From contig NC_092053.1 in the NCBI RefSeq assembly GCF_003086295.3, forward strand, positions 118,068,445 to 118,132,444: a DNA stretch of 64,000 nt, given 5' to 3'. How positions within the stretch are numbered: position 1 is the stretch's first letter; every line of letters starts with the position of its first letter. Shown one piece after another: positions 35,025 to 45,694 of this stretch. The translations under genes were made by a program, and so were the position numbers. A model generated the notes under the pieces. That model was not told where the DNA came from. It saw only the letters and a list, made by a program, of their open reading frames with translations, and ran no database searches. The stretch comes from Arachis hypogaea. Its lineage: Eukaryota; Streptophyta; Magnoliopsida; Fabales; Fabaceae.

Positions 35025-35322
35025 GGAAATTCGAAAACCCTAACCGAAAGGGGAAATAAGAAAAGTGAAGGAAGAGAAGTGGTTCTGCGTGTATAATCAA
35101 AATCTAGCTTGCCCCTTATGTTTCTCTAATGTGTGTGCGTTTCGTTATGAGCAGATTTTGTATATTGAGAGTGGTTGTGTGCTGTGTGTCTGATAATGTT
35201 ATATGCGTGCAGTGTTTTCTGTTCACGCCTATTAGAGTGTGAAGCGGGCCGCCCTGCTTTGCCTCGAATCATCATCTCATCCCATTTTCGCAGCCGAAAA
35301 AATTAAGAGTAATATTCGGCTA
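35025..35322 (-). promoter_or_regulatory. SERRATE 5' UTR/promoter-proximal region, bounded by a transposon
   Basis: Only 298 bp separate the SERRATE ATG from the target duplication of the Pack-MULE nest at 35323. No clear TATA box was identified. The core promoter must therefore be in this interval or within transposon DNA. Confidence 0.5.
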
Positions 35323-35400
35323 AAAAATTTAAAATGAAAGATAAATAAATTTCTGACATTTTAAAAGTCGGACATTTTCGTCTTTTAATATTAAAAAATA

Positions 35401-35690
35401 GGATTAACTATCAATTATACTCTTGGATTTTGTAAATATTGACAATAATGCCCCTCACTTTTATTATTGACAAAAATATCGTTGGATAATTAAAAACGTG
35501 CATGAAATGTCCGTCTGGCAAGTGATGCCTTCTCCGTTGACAGAAGTGTGTGATGTGACAAACGAAAAAGCTTGTGTGGCAAACAGAAAGCTTACCTGGA
35601 CCCGTTCTCAAATTTCCTAATTCAATTACCCTAATTCCCAGCTTACCTGGACCCGTTCCCAAATTTCCTAATTCAATTACCCTAATTCCC
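35401..35690 (+). repeat. Left TIR of inner MULE, with internal 51-bp tandem duplication
   Basis: Inverted copy of 41185-41449. The segment 35589-35639 is repeated at 35640-35690 with a single mismatch; the right TIR has it once, so the duplication arose after, or is specific to, this end. Confidence 0.9.
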
Positions 35691-35710
35691 AATTGCAAAA
35701 TGAGAACGTG

Positions 35711-36343
35711 ATGCATCTGAATAGCCGTTCAACTATGGATGCAGCAGGTATGATGAAGCGGAGGTCTGCATCAATGGTAGAAGGAGGCAACGATAGGTGC
35801 GAAGACTCTGGTTCGAAGCAGTATGACGGTATGTGTCGCTGTTCTCTTGCTGTTGTTGCTCTGAGATCGAAGACGAATACTAACCCAGGGAGGTGGTTCC
35901 TTCGGTGCCCACTATGGAAGGTAAGCATGACTGGGTTTTGGCCTCTAATGGGTCTTTGTAGTTATTCCTGTTTTAATGTGTTTTGCACGTTATGATTGAT
36001 TTGTTCTTCATGGGTTTTCAATTTGTGTTCTTGACAGAATAAAAACCAGGATTGTAAATATTTTCAATGGATTGATGAATTGGAAGAGCAAGACATGGTT
36101 GAAGAGGTGGAATGTTCTTGGAACCACAAACCCAAGCTATCTTTAGGTGGAAAACTCAAACAGAAGAGCACTAGGAAGCTGTCCGAATCAGTGGAGTATG
36201 AGGACATAGACCCCATGGTGCTACCTGTTCTTACAAAAGAATTGAAGGAGAAATTAAGGAGGATTGAAATTCTTCTAATCATGATGTGCATTGGGGTTGC
36301 AATTGGTGTCTTCATCAATTTCTTTGCTCTGTTTAAGAACTGA
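35711..36343 (+). CDS. GRF-type zinc-finger protein with C-terminal membrane tail, MULE accessory gene, 171 aa
   Basis: Two exons, 35711-35920 and 36038-36343, GT-AG, phase 0; frame fully open. The N-terminus is basic/Ser-rich (MKRRSASMVEGG). GRF finger at about residues 43-85: CRCSLAVVALRS, NPGRWFLRCPLW, then across the intron NKNQDCKYFQWIDE, with four Cys and the GRW/F-W signature. A Glu/Lys-rich helix follows (TKELKEKLRRIEIL), then one hydrophobic segment IMMCIGVAIGVFINFFALF at the C-terminus, a likely tail anchor. It sits immediately inside the left TIR and runs towards the transposase gene. The remnant near 49 kb has a gene with the same intron position and domain order. Function unknown; nucleic-acid binding is inferred from the finger. 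Confidence 0.78.
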
Positions 36344-36902
36344 GTTGAACTAATGTTAAATAGTGGATAAAGAGTAAATGTGAATGATTAGTGTGTATTT
36401 TGATAACTGTGAATGTGCCAAATTTGGTTGAAATAGGGAATGACAACTCTTGTATTGTGTTTTCATGGAACCTGATGTGTATTAAGAGTGTAGCAAATTA
36501 TTCAACTATAAATTTGATGAGAACCCGATGTCTGTTGTGTTTTGCAAAGTGCAATAAAATCAAATAGAATACTTGTAGTACAAACTTGGTAATTAACATT
36601 TAAATGTACTATATCTGATCACATTGACCATAACAGGTTACATAACGTTTATAACAATCCCCAAAAAGTAAATAAACATTCCCTGTAATTCAAGCATAAC
36701 CTGTGATCAAGTGACAATGTTGCAATGATATAAGGGAATTAGGTAATCTACCACAAAAAGTACTTAACAGAGTCAAACACAACTTAGTTCAATATATCTG
36801 AAAACAACTTAAACAAGTCAGCCAAAAAGCTCATTAACACTCAAAACAAAGGATTCCTAAATCAGTTCTACAATGTCAAAAGACACTAATACAACACATT
36901 CA

Positions 36903-39900
36903 TCATAGCTTCTTCTTTTGTTTTTGTGAAAGCTTTGAAGGTGCAGGTGTAGGCATGAATTCCATGAATCTCTTTGTGGTACCCTTGCTTGCTGCACTCA
37001 TTGTTTGGTGAGAAACCAATGAGGGAGCACTGGAGCTAGAATTTGGCACATGCACTTGGGCTGAAGTATTGGGCTTCACATGAATATTAGGCCTTCCAAC
37101 CACATTGGGCTTGACTTGTGGTGGTCTAAAAGGTACATTGGGCCTCACTGAGGTAGCCCTTGGAGTGGGAGCAGCAGCCACACTGGACCTGACCTGTGGT
37201 GGCCTAATTGGATCATGTACTAGTGCAATAGTGGATAGTGGTCTCATAATGGGGATCTTTGCCCTAGCACTAGATGCACCCCTCCTCACAAGTCTTGGAG
37301 CAGCAGCTACAACACCAGCAACCTTTGGTGGAGCTGACTTGTTGATAGTGGTGGTTGAAGCAGATGCTGCTACAGGATCTGATTCCAACCCTTGGGCTTG
37401 CTACAAATCCAACACATAAATTCCAGAAGTCTATGTATGTTGCAGAAAAAACAAGTACAAAGGTGTTAACATTGAAGCTAACCTCATTATCAGTTTGAGA
37501 TTGGGGATGCCCTTGTGTAACTTGTTGTTCATCAGCTGCCTCAAGAGTCTCCTCATAGTACATTTCTTGCTCTCTATCTGATATATCAGTAGCATCTTCT
37601 TGTTCATTTGCTGCTCCTGATGCAGTTTCGGCTGCTTGACTAGTATCTCCCCTAAGACTTTTTTTTCTTCTCTTCACATGTCCTTGCATTGTGTCCTTGC
37701 TGCAGCATATACAATAGGTTAGCACATATTTAGAATACAAATTAACAAGTCATGTATACACTGATTTCGAGTACAAAACCAATGGGTTACTATCAAGTGA
37801 GGTGTTTACCTTTTTGCACCACTTACAAGTAGTTTGACCATACTTTCGCGGCATTTTGTATTGGCTATTACCCTGACGCTCAGATTCATGACGTGCTCTC
37901 TTTTTTGTAGGTCTTCCAATTGGTCTTTTGTATGGAAGAGGTAGACAAGGATAACCTTCATAGTTACCCCAATACTCTTCACTGGGTACAGAGTTAATGT
38001 GAAACTGATATGCCCTGTTGTAGTGCTCCATGCACAACCAGTGATGCACATAGTCCTCAGGCCGGTGATTCTTCTTTTGGATAGCAGCCACTCCATGACA
38101 ACAGGGCAATCCAATCAGTTGTCACTTTTTGCAGGTACATGTTCTTTCTAGTGTGTTAACAGTAACCCTGTGTCCATATCTCCTCACCTCAAATAAGTTA
38201 TGCTCATCGTCCCCAACCCACTGGGCCTCCCAGTAATTACCTTCGTTTTTCTCCTTTTCAAGCCTACTCATCTGAATAAGTGCCAGCTTTCCTGTGTATG
38301 ATGATAAAGCGTCTTTGTGCTATGCCATAACCCTCATGATGTAGAACCTTATCTCTTCTAGTATTGTTAGGATACTTTTTCCTCTCATGCCCACTATTGT
38401 TGCATTAAATGATTCAGCATTGTTGTTGGTAACATTATCCACTTTAGGCCATTCAGAAAAGCCTGATTTCGATCATGATGATTGTTCATAACTTGACAGG
38501 TACTCCCAAGCTCCTACATTGATCCGCTTGACATATGCCATTGCATTTTTGAATTCCAAATCTGTCATTGCCCGAGCACACTGCCACAGAGCTCCTCTTA
38601 ACTCTTTATCCTTCCATCTCTTGTTCAAGTTATGCCACATGTGCATGACACAAAATCTATGTGAAACTTTTGGCATGACTTCTTGAAGTGCTGGAACCAG
38701 TCTCTAAACCACATGGCAAAAATCCAATATTCAATATCACAACATAAGTGCATGAATACAAATTACCTAATTAGACAAGATGTATAAATTACCTTTTGCT
38801 TGTCACTCATGAAGTTCCACCCAAATTCTTTGTAATCATCGATATCTTCATGAAGTAAATTCAAGAACCATTTCCAATTTTCCTTTGTTTCCGCATCAAC
38901 CACAGCATATGCTATAGGAAATAGATGATTATTCGTGTCTTGTCCTACAGCTGTGAGTAGTTGACCCCCAAAATACCCCTTAAGAAAGGTTCCATCAATT
39001 CAAATAAAAGGCCTACAACCATATCTAAATCCTCTCTTACATGCCTCTAAGCATATATACAAACTTCTGAACTTAGGCAAACCCTCTGGTTGTGGATGTG
39101 TGCTCATAGTACATGTAGAACCAGGATTAGCTTTAAGCAGCTCCGATAAATAATTGCGTAGCTTACCATACTGTTCCTTCTCTGTCCCCTCAATGATATC
39201 CTTTGCCATCTCTATTGCCTTATACATCATTCGCTCACCTACACTTATGTCATATTCTACCTTGAACCACTCTTCTGCCTCCCTTTGTATCAAATTAGGA
39301 GAAATTCTAAGCTTGTTAACTAATTCTCCAGCCACCCATTTACAGGTTACCGATCTAGATTTGTTACTCCTTAGACATGTGTGCTCATCAGCTAGCATCT
39401 TGATTTGAAAACTTGGTGGGAAATTTCTCCTTGAAAAGTACACCTCCCACGGACAGTCCTGATTATAAGAAATAACTCTGCATCTTAGAGGCTCCACCTT
39501 TAAAAAGAACACTTCCCTCCCCATTTGGATGTTAAACTTCTAAACAGCATCCTTGAACTCTTGCATCGTTGCAAACTCTATGCCCAGCTCGAGTCTAACT
39601 TGGCCGAAGCGTGCTTGAGGATTGTGTTGTGGAAATACCGGGACCCCATTTTCATCATCTGATTCAGCTAAATTGTGAAGATCCTCAGACTCGTATTGGA
39701 ACTCATTTTCCCCACCCTTATCAACTCCATCAGCATTACCCTCATGTACAAGCACAACCACTGTTGGGGCCTCATTGTCCCTGGGAGGAATAATTTTCTG
39801 ACCTGATGGTTGTGGCCTTGAGTGTCTCTTCCTTCTTCCTGATTGTCTTAAATTATCGTCTCCCTCCTCATTATGATTCTCTTCTACAATAACATAAAAT

Positions 39901-40722
39901 AAAATAATTCGTTGTTAACAACATCGCAGTTTAGTATTTTTATGAAACCTTAATTGCATAATTTTCTAAATGAATTTACCTTCAATGGCAGGTTCAACAT
40001 GCGGATTCACATCTTCATTTGACACATTCTGCGCAGATTCTGCTTCTCCTCTAGCTTCTTCAGCTAGTGTTTCCCCTACTACTTTGGTGGTACCCAATGG
40101 TGGTAGCCTTGCATGTTTCTTTCTAAGTCTCTTTCTACCATATCTACCGACATCCTCATTGGTTTCATATCCGGCAGTTTGATCTCCCTCAACTTGGGGT
40201 GCCTCAGTTGGTAGTACATTAGTAGTCTCAACATTACCCTTGTCTTGAGTCTTGACCCACTTCCCCATTACCATTGTACCAATCTTCCATCACCTCATCT
40301 TCTCCCTACCTTTCTTCATCACGACACACATCCTCATCGTCTAACTCTACAACTTCTACCTCATCCTCAGATACCTTGACTTCATCTACGTACTCAGGAT
40401 TTTCTAGAACAGGATGCTCAAAATACAAGTGAACCCTATTACCATTTTTCATCACAGCATCACACATACTAATAACATCAGCATCCCTCTTAAGCGGCCT
40501 TAAACCATTTGATAAGTCAAAACCGGGCTCTAACCAATGAACGTCCTTAAACCCTGTGTAACCTAAATCGAGAAACAACCCTTCTACTAGAAATAAATTA
40601 CAAGTATCCACACATACCCTGTCAATGTTGCTAACAGTAGCCCCAGAATATTGCAAACCACCCTTTTGATTGCTTTCTAACCTACCCATGTGGTGCATCG
40701 CAAATGTTATGAGTGCGGACAT
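36903..40722 (-). pseudogene. MuDR-type MULE transposase (MURA-like), pseudogenised
   Basis: Minus strand, several exons. The N-terminal region (MSALITFAMHHMGRLE, from 40722) resembles the PB1-like domain of legume MULE proteins, then an acidic linker. MuDR DNA-binding domain at about 39580-39350 (FATMQEFKDAV, KVEPLRCRVI, CPWEVYFSRR); MULE transposase core at about 39000-38480 (IDGTFLKGYFGGQLL, DTNNHLFPIAYAVVD, HRFCVMHMWHNL); SWIM zinc finger near 38140-38085 (CTCKK, LIGLPCCHG); C-terminal CCHC knuckle CKWCKK/GHNARTC split by an intron at about 37810-37700; Pro/Ser-rich tail to 36903. In-frame stops at 39542-39540, 39002-39000, 38475-38473, 38322-38320 and 38124-38122, and indels near 40290 and 37680. 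At least two stops replace a Trp codon (TGG to TGA), as expected from cytosine methylation and deamination. Confidence 0.9.
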
Positions 40723-41184
40723 CTGAAATTTCAAGCAGAAAAAATACACATTTTAATACTAGTACAACACTAATCAACTACTAAAATTGTTCATCCAAAA
40801 CAGAAAAAAATTACCCTGACTAAACCCTAAACCAATGCAATATAGCAAACAAGGCATGCATCAAGTGACAAAATTTTAATGCCCGGAAATCCAAATTGTC
40901 ACATATTTAGTTGCCATTTTTTCCCATCAAAGACCATATAGCCACAGAAACATGAACGAAGACAAAGTTCCTAATGGCAAAGAGGCAGAGATATTACGCG
41001 TACCTTGTTAGATGAACAACCACCAACATGCGACAATGTCCCTCCAAACCAGCATTGCGGCGACGATGGGCTGACGATGGTCTTCGACGGTGACTTGAAA
41101 AGGAGAAGATGGAGAGGCTACTATGACTCCAGTGTTAACTATTTTACTCTTTCACAGTGTTAAAATCTTTTAACTTCTTAAAGC

Positions 41185-41449
41185 ATTAGTTGAAATTGGG
41201 TTATAAATTAGGAATTAGGGTAATTGAATTAGGAAATTTGGGAATGGGTCCAAGTAAGCTTTCCGTTTGCCACACAAGCTTTTCCGTTTGCCACATCACA
41301 CACTTCCGTCAATGGAGAAGGCATCACTTGCCGGACGGGCATTTGGTGCACGTTTTTAAATTATCCAACGATATTTTTGTCGAGAATAAAAGTGAGGGGC
41401 ATTATTGTCAGCGTTTACAAAATCCGGAGGTATAATTAGTGGTTAACCC
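41185..41449 (-). repeat. Right TIR of inner MULE
   Basis: Inverted copy of 35401-35639 with scattered substitutions, mostly transitions (for example CCTCCGGATT against CTCTTGGATT), suggesting moderate age. Confidence 0.9.
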
Positions 41450-41701
41450 TAAAAAATACATTTAAATCTCTCATCTTATAAAATGTATGACAATTATACC
41501 TTTCTGTTGAGTTGGAGCTTAAAATAACAATGAAAAATGCTGACCTAGAGGGTAGAAACTGAACTGTCCATTTTAGTTGACGATGTGGATGGAGAACAAA
41601 TTGTTAATGGACAAATTGGTCTTTATGCTTCAAACGACGCTATTACCAAACAATCGCGGCGTAAATGAAAGCTTGGAGGAGAAGAAAAGGCATGTGAGTG
41701 A

Positions 41702-42070
41702 TTAAGCTGGAAACGGTGTAGGAAGAGGTTCTGTAGGCATTGTGAGAGGTTTCTCTGATGAAGATGAGCGTTCTTGGATGAAGGTGGGGACGGCGTCGTT
41801 TGAGGAGAAGAAGAAGAGGCAGACAGTGAAGATGAAGAAGCTGAGGCGGTTGGTGATTCCCTGGAGATTCTGTTTGGGGTTGTGGAACATTGTGGCCATC
41901 ACGAAGCCCATGATGGTGAGTACCATGAGGCGCGACAGAAACAGCTCTGGGGTTCTACGGATGTTGATGAAGTTGCGCCACACCAGGATCCAGGTTTCCG
42001 AGAGGAAGGAGTTGGCGAATTTCGGAGCCAGCTGCTCCGGCGTGGCGGCGCCAGTTGTTGGGGGAGGTAG
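41702..42070 (-). pseudogene. Captured fragment of an ABCG half-transporter gene
   Basis: The minus-strand frame reads TTGAATPEQLAPKFANSFLS, then ETWILVWRNFINIRRTPELF, then MGFVMATMFHNPKQNLQGIT, then NRLSFFIFTVCLFFFSSNDA and PTFIQER, the first part of the ABCG (WBC) transmembrane domain. After QER a small indel throws it out of frame; the shifted frame continues with RETSHNAYR, as in intact family members. No nucleotide-binding domain (Walker A, signature) is present. It ends at about 41702, next to Pack-MULE TIR sequence. This is a non-functional piece of a plasma-membrane transporter gene, carried inside the Pack-MULE. Confidence 0.8.
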
Positions 42071-42130
42071 TCGTTTTCATTCACAGTGTAATCGCTGCTA
42101 TGAGGGGTTGGTATCGCTACTAAGATCTCG

Positions 42131-42955
42131 CTTGAGTATGTGTTTCTTTCACCATGTCCTCAGAGAGCTTTGTTTTTTGCTATTGATGTTCTTCTCTTGT
42201 TTATCTTCTATGTGTTTGCCATAATAAAGCTTTACCAAAGGTTCTTTTCAAATGGCAACAACAACAACAGCAGCAGCATCACTTCCAACAGCCACAATAA
42301 CCACCATAACAATGAGCTCAACAAGTCCCTTATCAGAAACAACAGGAGTTTCACTAAAATAACAACCTTATGGTTTAAGCTAACTCTCATTGCAACATCC
42401 GTTTTGGCTGCACTTTTCATTGTTGCTTCTATTTTGGTGTTCAGCAGTTCTATAATTCAAACTACATGGAAGGTACTTAATGGAGTGTTTTGGTTGGTTC
42501 AGGCAATAACACAAATTGTGCTTACAATCATGATCATCCATGAGAAGAGATTTGAAGCTGTTAATCATCCTGTGTCACTTAGAATCTATTGCACTGTAAG
42601 TTTCATTGTTGTTTCTTTGTTTACAGCTTCTGTGGTTATACGTTTCTCCACTTTAGATGTTGACACTTTCATGGTGGATGATATAGTTTCTTTCATTTCC
42701 CTCCCTATATCAATTTTTCTTCTTTGTGTTGGGATCAAAGGGTCAACTGGGATTAAGTCCAGTGAAGACTCACAAGTTCATATTAATGGTGAAATCAACG
42801 TATTTAAGACCATATCGAATGTCATTGGTTTCGCTTCGGCTTCTATTGTATCCAAGGCCTTTTGGATTTGGATAAACCCTTTATTGAATAAAGGGTATAA
42901 GTTACCACTTAAGATTGATGAAATTCCATGGCTTCGATATATTTGGAAGAGATAG
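42131..42955 (+). pseudogene. Captured 5' fragment of an ABCC (MRP-type) transporter gene, frame intact, about 271 aa
   Basis: Open from about 42131 to a stop at 42953-42955. It encodes PQRALFFAIDVLLLFIF, five predicted membrane helices (for example LIATSVLAALFIVASILVF, VFWLVQAITQIVLTIMII, YCTVSFIVVSLFTASVVI, IVSFISLPISIFLLCVGI), then the linker SNVIGFASASIVSKAFWIW with NPLLNKGYKLPLKIDEIP. This is the TMD0/L0 part of vacuolar or plasma-membrane ABCC proteins. It then leaves the family (RYIWKR, stop) close to TIR sequence. No nucleotide-binding domains. An Asn/Ser-rich loop (GNNNNSSSITSNSHNN) is longer than I would expect. The uninterrupted frame suggests recent capture, or a long first exon. 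Confidence 0.8.
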
Positions 42956-43211
42956 GGTTCAATGTCAAAACGGCAGTGTTTCATGTGAGAGACCTATTTG
43001 TCTGATTATTTTTTACCAACCATCTACATCATCACCGTAACGGACATATCATTAATTTCCGTTACGTTTTTTAACTTCAACTCTACGGAGGGACATAATT
43101 GTCACGCATTCTGAAAGGTGAGGGATTTAAATGTATTTTTTAATCATAAAAGACTTAAATGTCTACAGTTGAAAAAGTCAAAGACCTATTTATCTTTTAC
43201 TCAAAAATTTA

Positions 43212-43650
43212 ATTATGGGGCCAAATTGTGGTATTTTCAAATATACTGTCTTTGTTTTTTTAATGTAGAAATTGTTTAAGAAAACAAAATTGGAGAATTT
43301 AATTTTTATTTTTAAATTTTTATTTTCTTGAAAATAAAAGTGGAAAAGTCCGATTTTAATTTTTAAATTATTAAATTTTTTGAAGGGTCTAATTTTAATA
43401 TTTTAAATTTATTAATGGTGTGAAAAATGATATTAGAGGATCTGATTTCAACTTTAAAAATATTTTAATACTTTTTAATTTTAGTGTTATAAAATTTTTT
43501 AATATTAACACCAAAACAAATTATCTTATTTATAGAATGACCATATTAGTATCAGACACCCCTCTAAAACATATGTATGTATTTTACGCTATTATTTGAC
43601 TATAAAATAATTACTATGCATTAATATTTAAGTTCATCTTAAAAAAAGAT
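43212..43650. other. AT-rich spacer
   Basis: Between the Pack-MULE and the foldback element. No gene, TIR or protein similarity seen. Confidence 0.5.
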
Positions 43651-43654
43651 TTAT

Positions 43655-44010
43655 TTTTAAATTAATTTTAAAAAATTATTATTCATCTTAGTCCTTGAAA
43701 AATATAATTATAAGTCAAATTTATTCTTCTGTTTGTTAGATGATGACATATCATATTAAGTACCATATGACATAATGATATAGTAGGTCAATATTATGTG
43801 TCACAAAATAATTGGTTGACATATTTATAGTTATAATTGGTTAATTAATCGTCTTGTGATACGTTGCATTAAATAATCATGTCATCATACTACGTGGTAC
43901 CTAATATGATATATTATTATCTAATTTATGGAAAGACTAATTTAACTTACAGTGGTATCTTTTAGGAACTAATCTAATTTATAATATATTTTAAGTACTA
44001 AATTAAAAAA
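43655..44010. mobile_element. Foldback/palindromic MITE, about 355 bp
   Basis: The two halves are near-complete inverted repeats around about 43830: TTAGATGATGACATATCATATT...AAGTACC on the left against TTAGATAATAATATATCATATT...AGGTACC (reverse complement) on the right, extending outward through GTCCTTGAAAAATATAATTATAA-type sequence. No coding capacity. The right end touches the LTR of the Sirevirus copy at 44014. A target duplication could not be fixed because of AT-richness. Confidence 0.65.
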
Positions 44011-44013
44011 AAA

Positions 44014-45636
44014 TGTTGAGTTAATAAATTAACTAACATGATTAATGATGACAAACATTAATTTATTGGACAAATTACTCAATTAGTTTTGAAGATTTTA
44101 TTTAAAGTGATACAGGCCAAAAATTCATTATTGCAGCAGCCCAAGAAATTGGAATAAAAATCAGAAGTCTTCATAATGTGCAACATTTACAAAGTAAGCC
44201 CAAAGAAACAAAACAAAGAAATCAGATGGGTCAAGTGGACATAGCCAACTCAAACCCGAATTGATCTCTCAAGCTAATCCCTCCAAAGTGCTTCCACCAA
44301 AGCAACGTTCACCTTTTTTCTTTCGATCAGACATAGAGAAAAGAGAGAAAACTTCGTTCTTCTTGCTCGTTTCATCAAAGAAGAAAGAAAGAGAAAGCTT
44401 GATCAGAAAGGCAAAAGTCTAATCACCCAAATCTAACCATCTTAGACTAAGTCAGAAGTTAAAGGTGATTTGTTTCCTCTTGCATGCATTTTACTTTCCT
44501 CTCTTCTTCTCCAACTCTCTGTCAATCCAATATGGGATACATGGAAAAAGTGATTTCTGATAATTAGTGCTGTAAATCAATAGCTAAATTTGTTTCTTGG
44601 GGACAAAGTAGTATCTCAAGGATTCAAATATGGGATTGCCATTGAAAATATTTTTTCTTTGCTGTTCTGAGGACTCGGTCAAGAAAAAGGGATCTGTTTC
44701 AAAATTTCAAATTAGGGATTAATCGAAGAAAGTGAACGGCTAAGTTGGTAGCTCACAGCTCGAGAAGTTGACTTGGAAGAGAGGATCTCAGCAACATGCA
44801 AGGAGATACAAAAAGAAAAATTTTGTTTTCTGCTGAGGTGAGGAGAGATAACCAGTGTTTTGAGGTTTATGTTCTGAGAAGAGCCCTCTGAAGAAGTTCA
44901 TCAATTTGGACAGTGTTTCCTAATCAAAGGAGCATTCTACCAGAATGAGGAACTAAATTAGAGGCAAGCAAATCTGGTTCATCACATAGCAAAGAGGCTG
45001 TTGAAGCATTAATCTCCTTCATATTTTACAGATTGTAATTTTTATTTTCTATCTATATTTTTCTGTAATTTCTGGAGTGTGAAAAGGCATTAAGAGAAAG
45101 CTCAAGTAAAAGCTGATGAGTGATAAAAGGCTGAGTGATAAAAGGCTGAGTGATACACTTGAGTGAAAAGGCTAGAGTAATTTCAAATTTCTTTAGGTTG
45201 GTGTTGTGTCTTGTATCTTGTACCAGTGAGGTACCCCTTTCTTAGTTGGGTGAGCACTAAGAGTAAAGAGTTAGGTATTAGCATAACCAAGTCAAGTTAG
45301 GTTAGAACTTGAGAGTGAAAGGATTGTGTCAATCCTGTGGAATTGGTGTATGTAATACTTTAACTATAGTGAAAATTTCACCACTGTTGTGGTGGAGACT
45401 GGATGTAGGTTGCATTGCACAAGGCAACTGAACCAAGATACATAATGGTGTCAGCTTCTCTCTTCCCTTCTCTGTTATACTTTCTGATATTCATAAGATA
45501 AAATAAAATTGTCTCATAAATTTTTCGCTGCTAAGTTCAAACAGAATCAGACTGAAAGCTTTTTAAAAGGTTATTTTATTAAAGTTAAAGAAGGTCATAG
45601 ATTCAACCCCCTTCTCTAAGCCTTCTAAAACCTTCA
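44014..45636 (+). repeat. 5' LTR of the second Sirevirus element (1,623 bp)
   Basis: Starts TGTTGAG at 44014 and ends AACCTTCA at 45636, two bases before TGGTATTGAG (primer binding site, 45639-45648). Contains a short internal tandem repeat (AAAAGGCTGAGTGAT, near 45125-45150). The 3' part shares GGTGGAGACTGGA with the first copy's LTR. Confidence 0.8.
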
Positions 45637-45694
45637 ATTGGTATTGAGATCAAGGTCTCAAGAATCAAGCTTCACCGCTTGGAGCAAAGGTCCA

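Larger units (their letters stand above)
35401..41449. mobile_element. Mutator-like element (6,049 bp) with transposase pseudogene and GRF zinc-finger gene
   Basis: Left end GGATTAACTATCAATTATAC, right end (reverse complement) GGGTTAACCACTAATTATAC. The TIRs run about 270-290 bp and share blocks such as GACAATAATGCCCCTCAC, AAAATATCGTTGGATAAT and GGCAAGTGATGCCTTCTCC. A perfect 9-bp duplication TAAAAAATA lies at 35392-35400 and 41450-41458. It encodes a MuDR-type transposase on minus (36903-40722) and a GRF zinc-finger protein on plus (35711-36343), convergent with about 560 bp between stops. It inserted in the left TIR of the Pack-MULE, so it is the younger of the two. Stops in the transposase make it non-autonomous. 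Confidence 0.93.
35332..43202. mobile_element. Pack-MULE carrying ABC-transporter gene fragments, interrupted by an inner MULE
   Basis: Removing 35401-41449 and one copy of its 9-bp duplication leaves an element of about 1,813 bp. Left arm 35332-35400 plus 41459-41640 is the inverted repeat of about 42965-43202: ACATTTAAATCTCTCA against ACATTTAAATCCCTCA, TGACAATTAT against TGACAATTAT, AAAGATAAAT against AAAGATAAAT, GACGATGTGGATGG against GATGATGTAGATGG. A 9-bp duplication AAAAATTTA flanks it at 35323-35331 and 43203-43211. It is AT-rich, so chance is possible, but its place exactly at the TIR ends supports it. The interior is host gene sequence: an ABCG fragment on minus and an ABCC fragment on plus, head to head. 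No transposase of its own. Confidence 0.82.

Noticed and set aside
34659..35043. Plus-strand Gly/Glu- and Arg/Gly-rich frames opposite SERRATE exon 1
   Set aside because: Antisense of Pro/Arg-rich codons; composition-driven.
37105..37419. Plus-strand 104-aa frame
   Set aside because: Antisense of the Pro/Ser-rich transposase tail on the minus strand.
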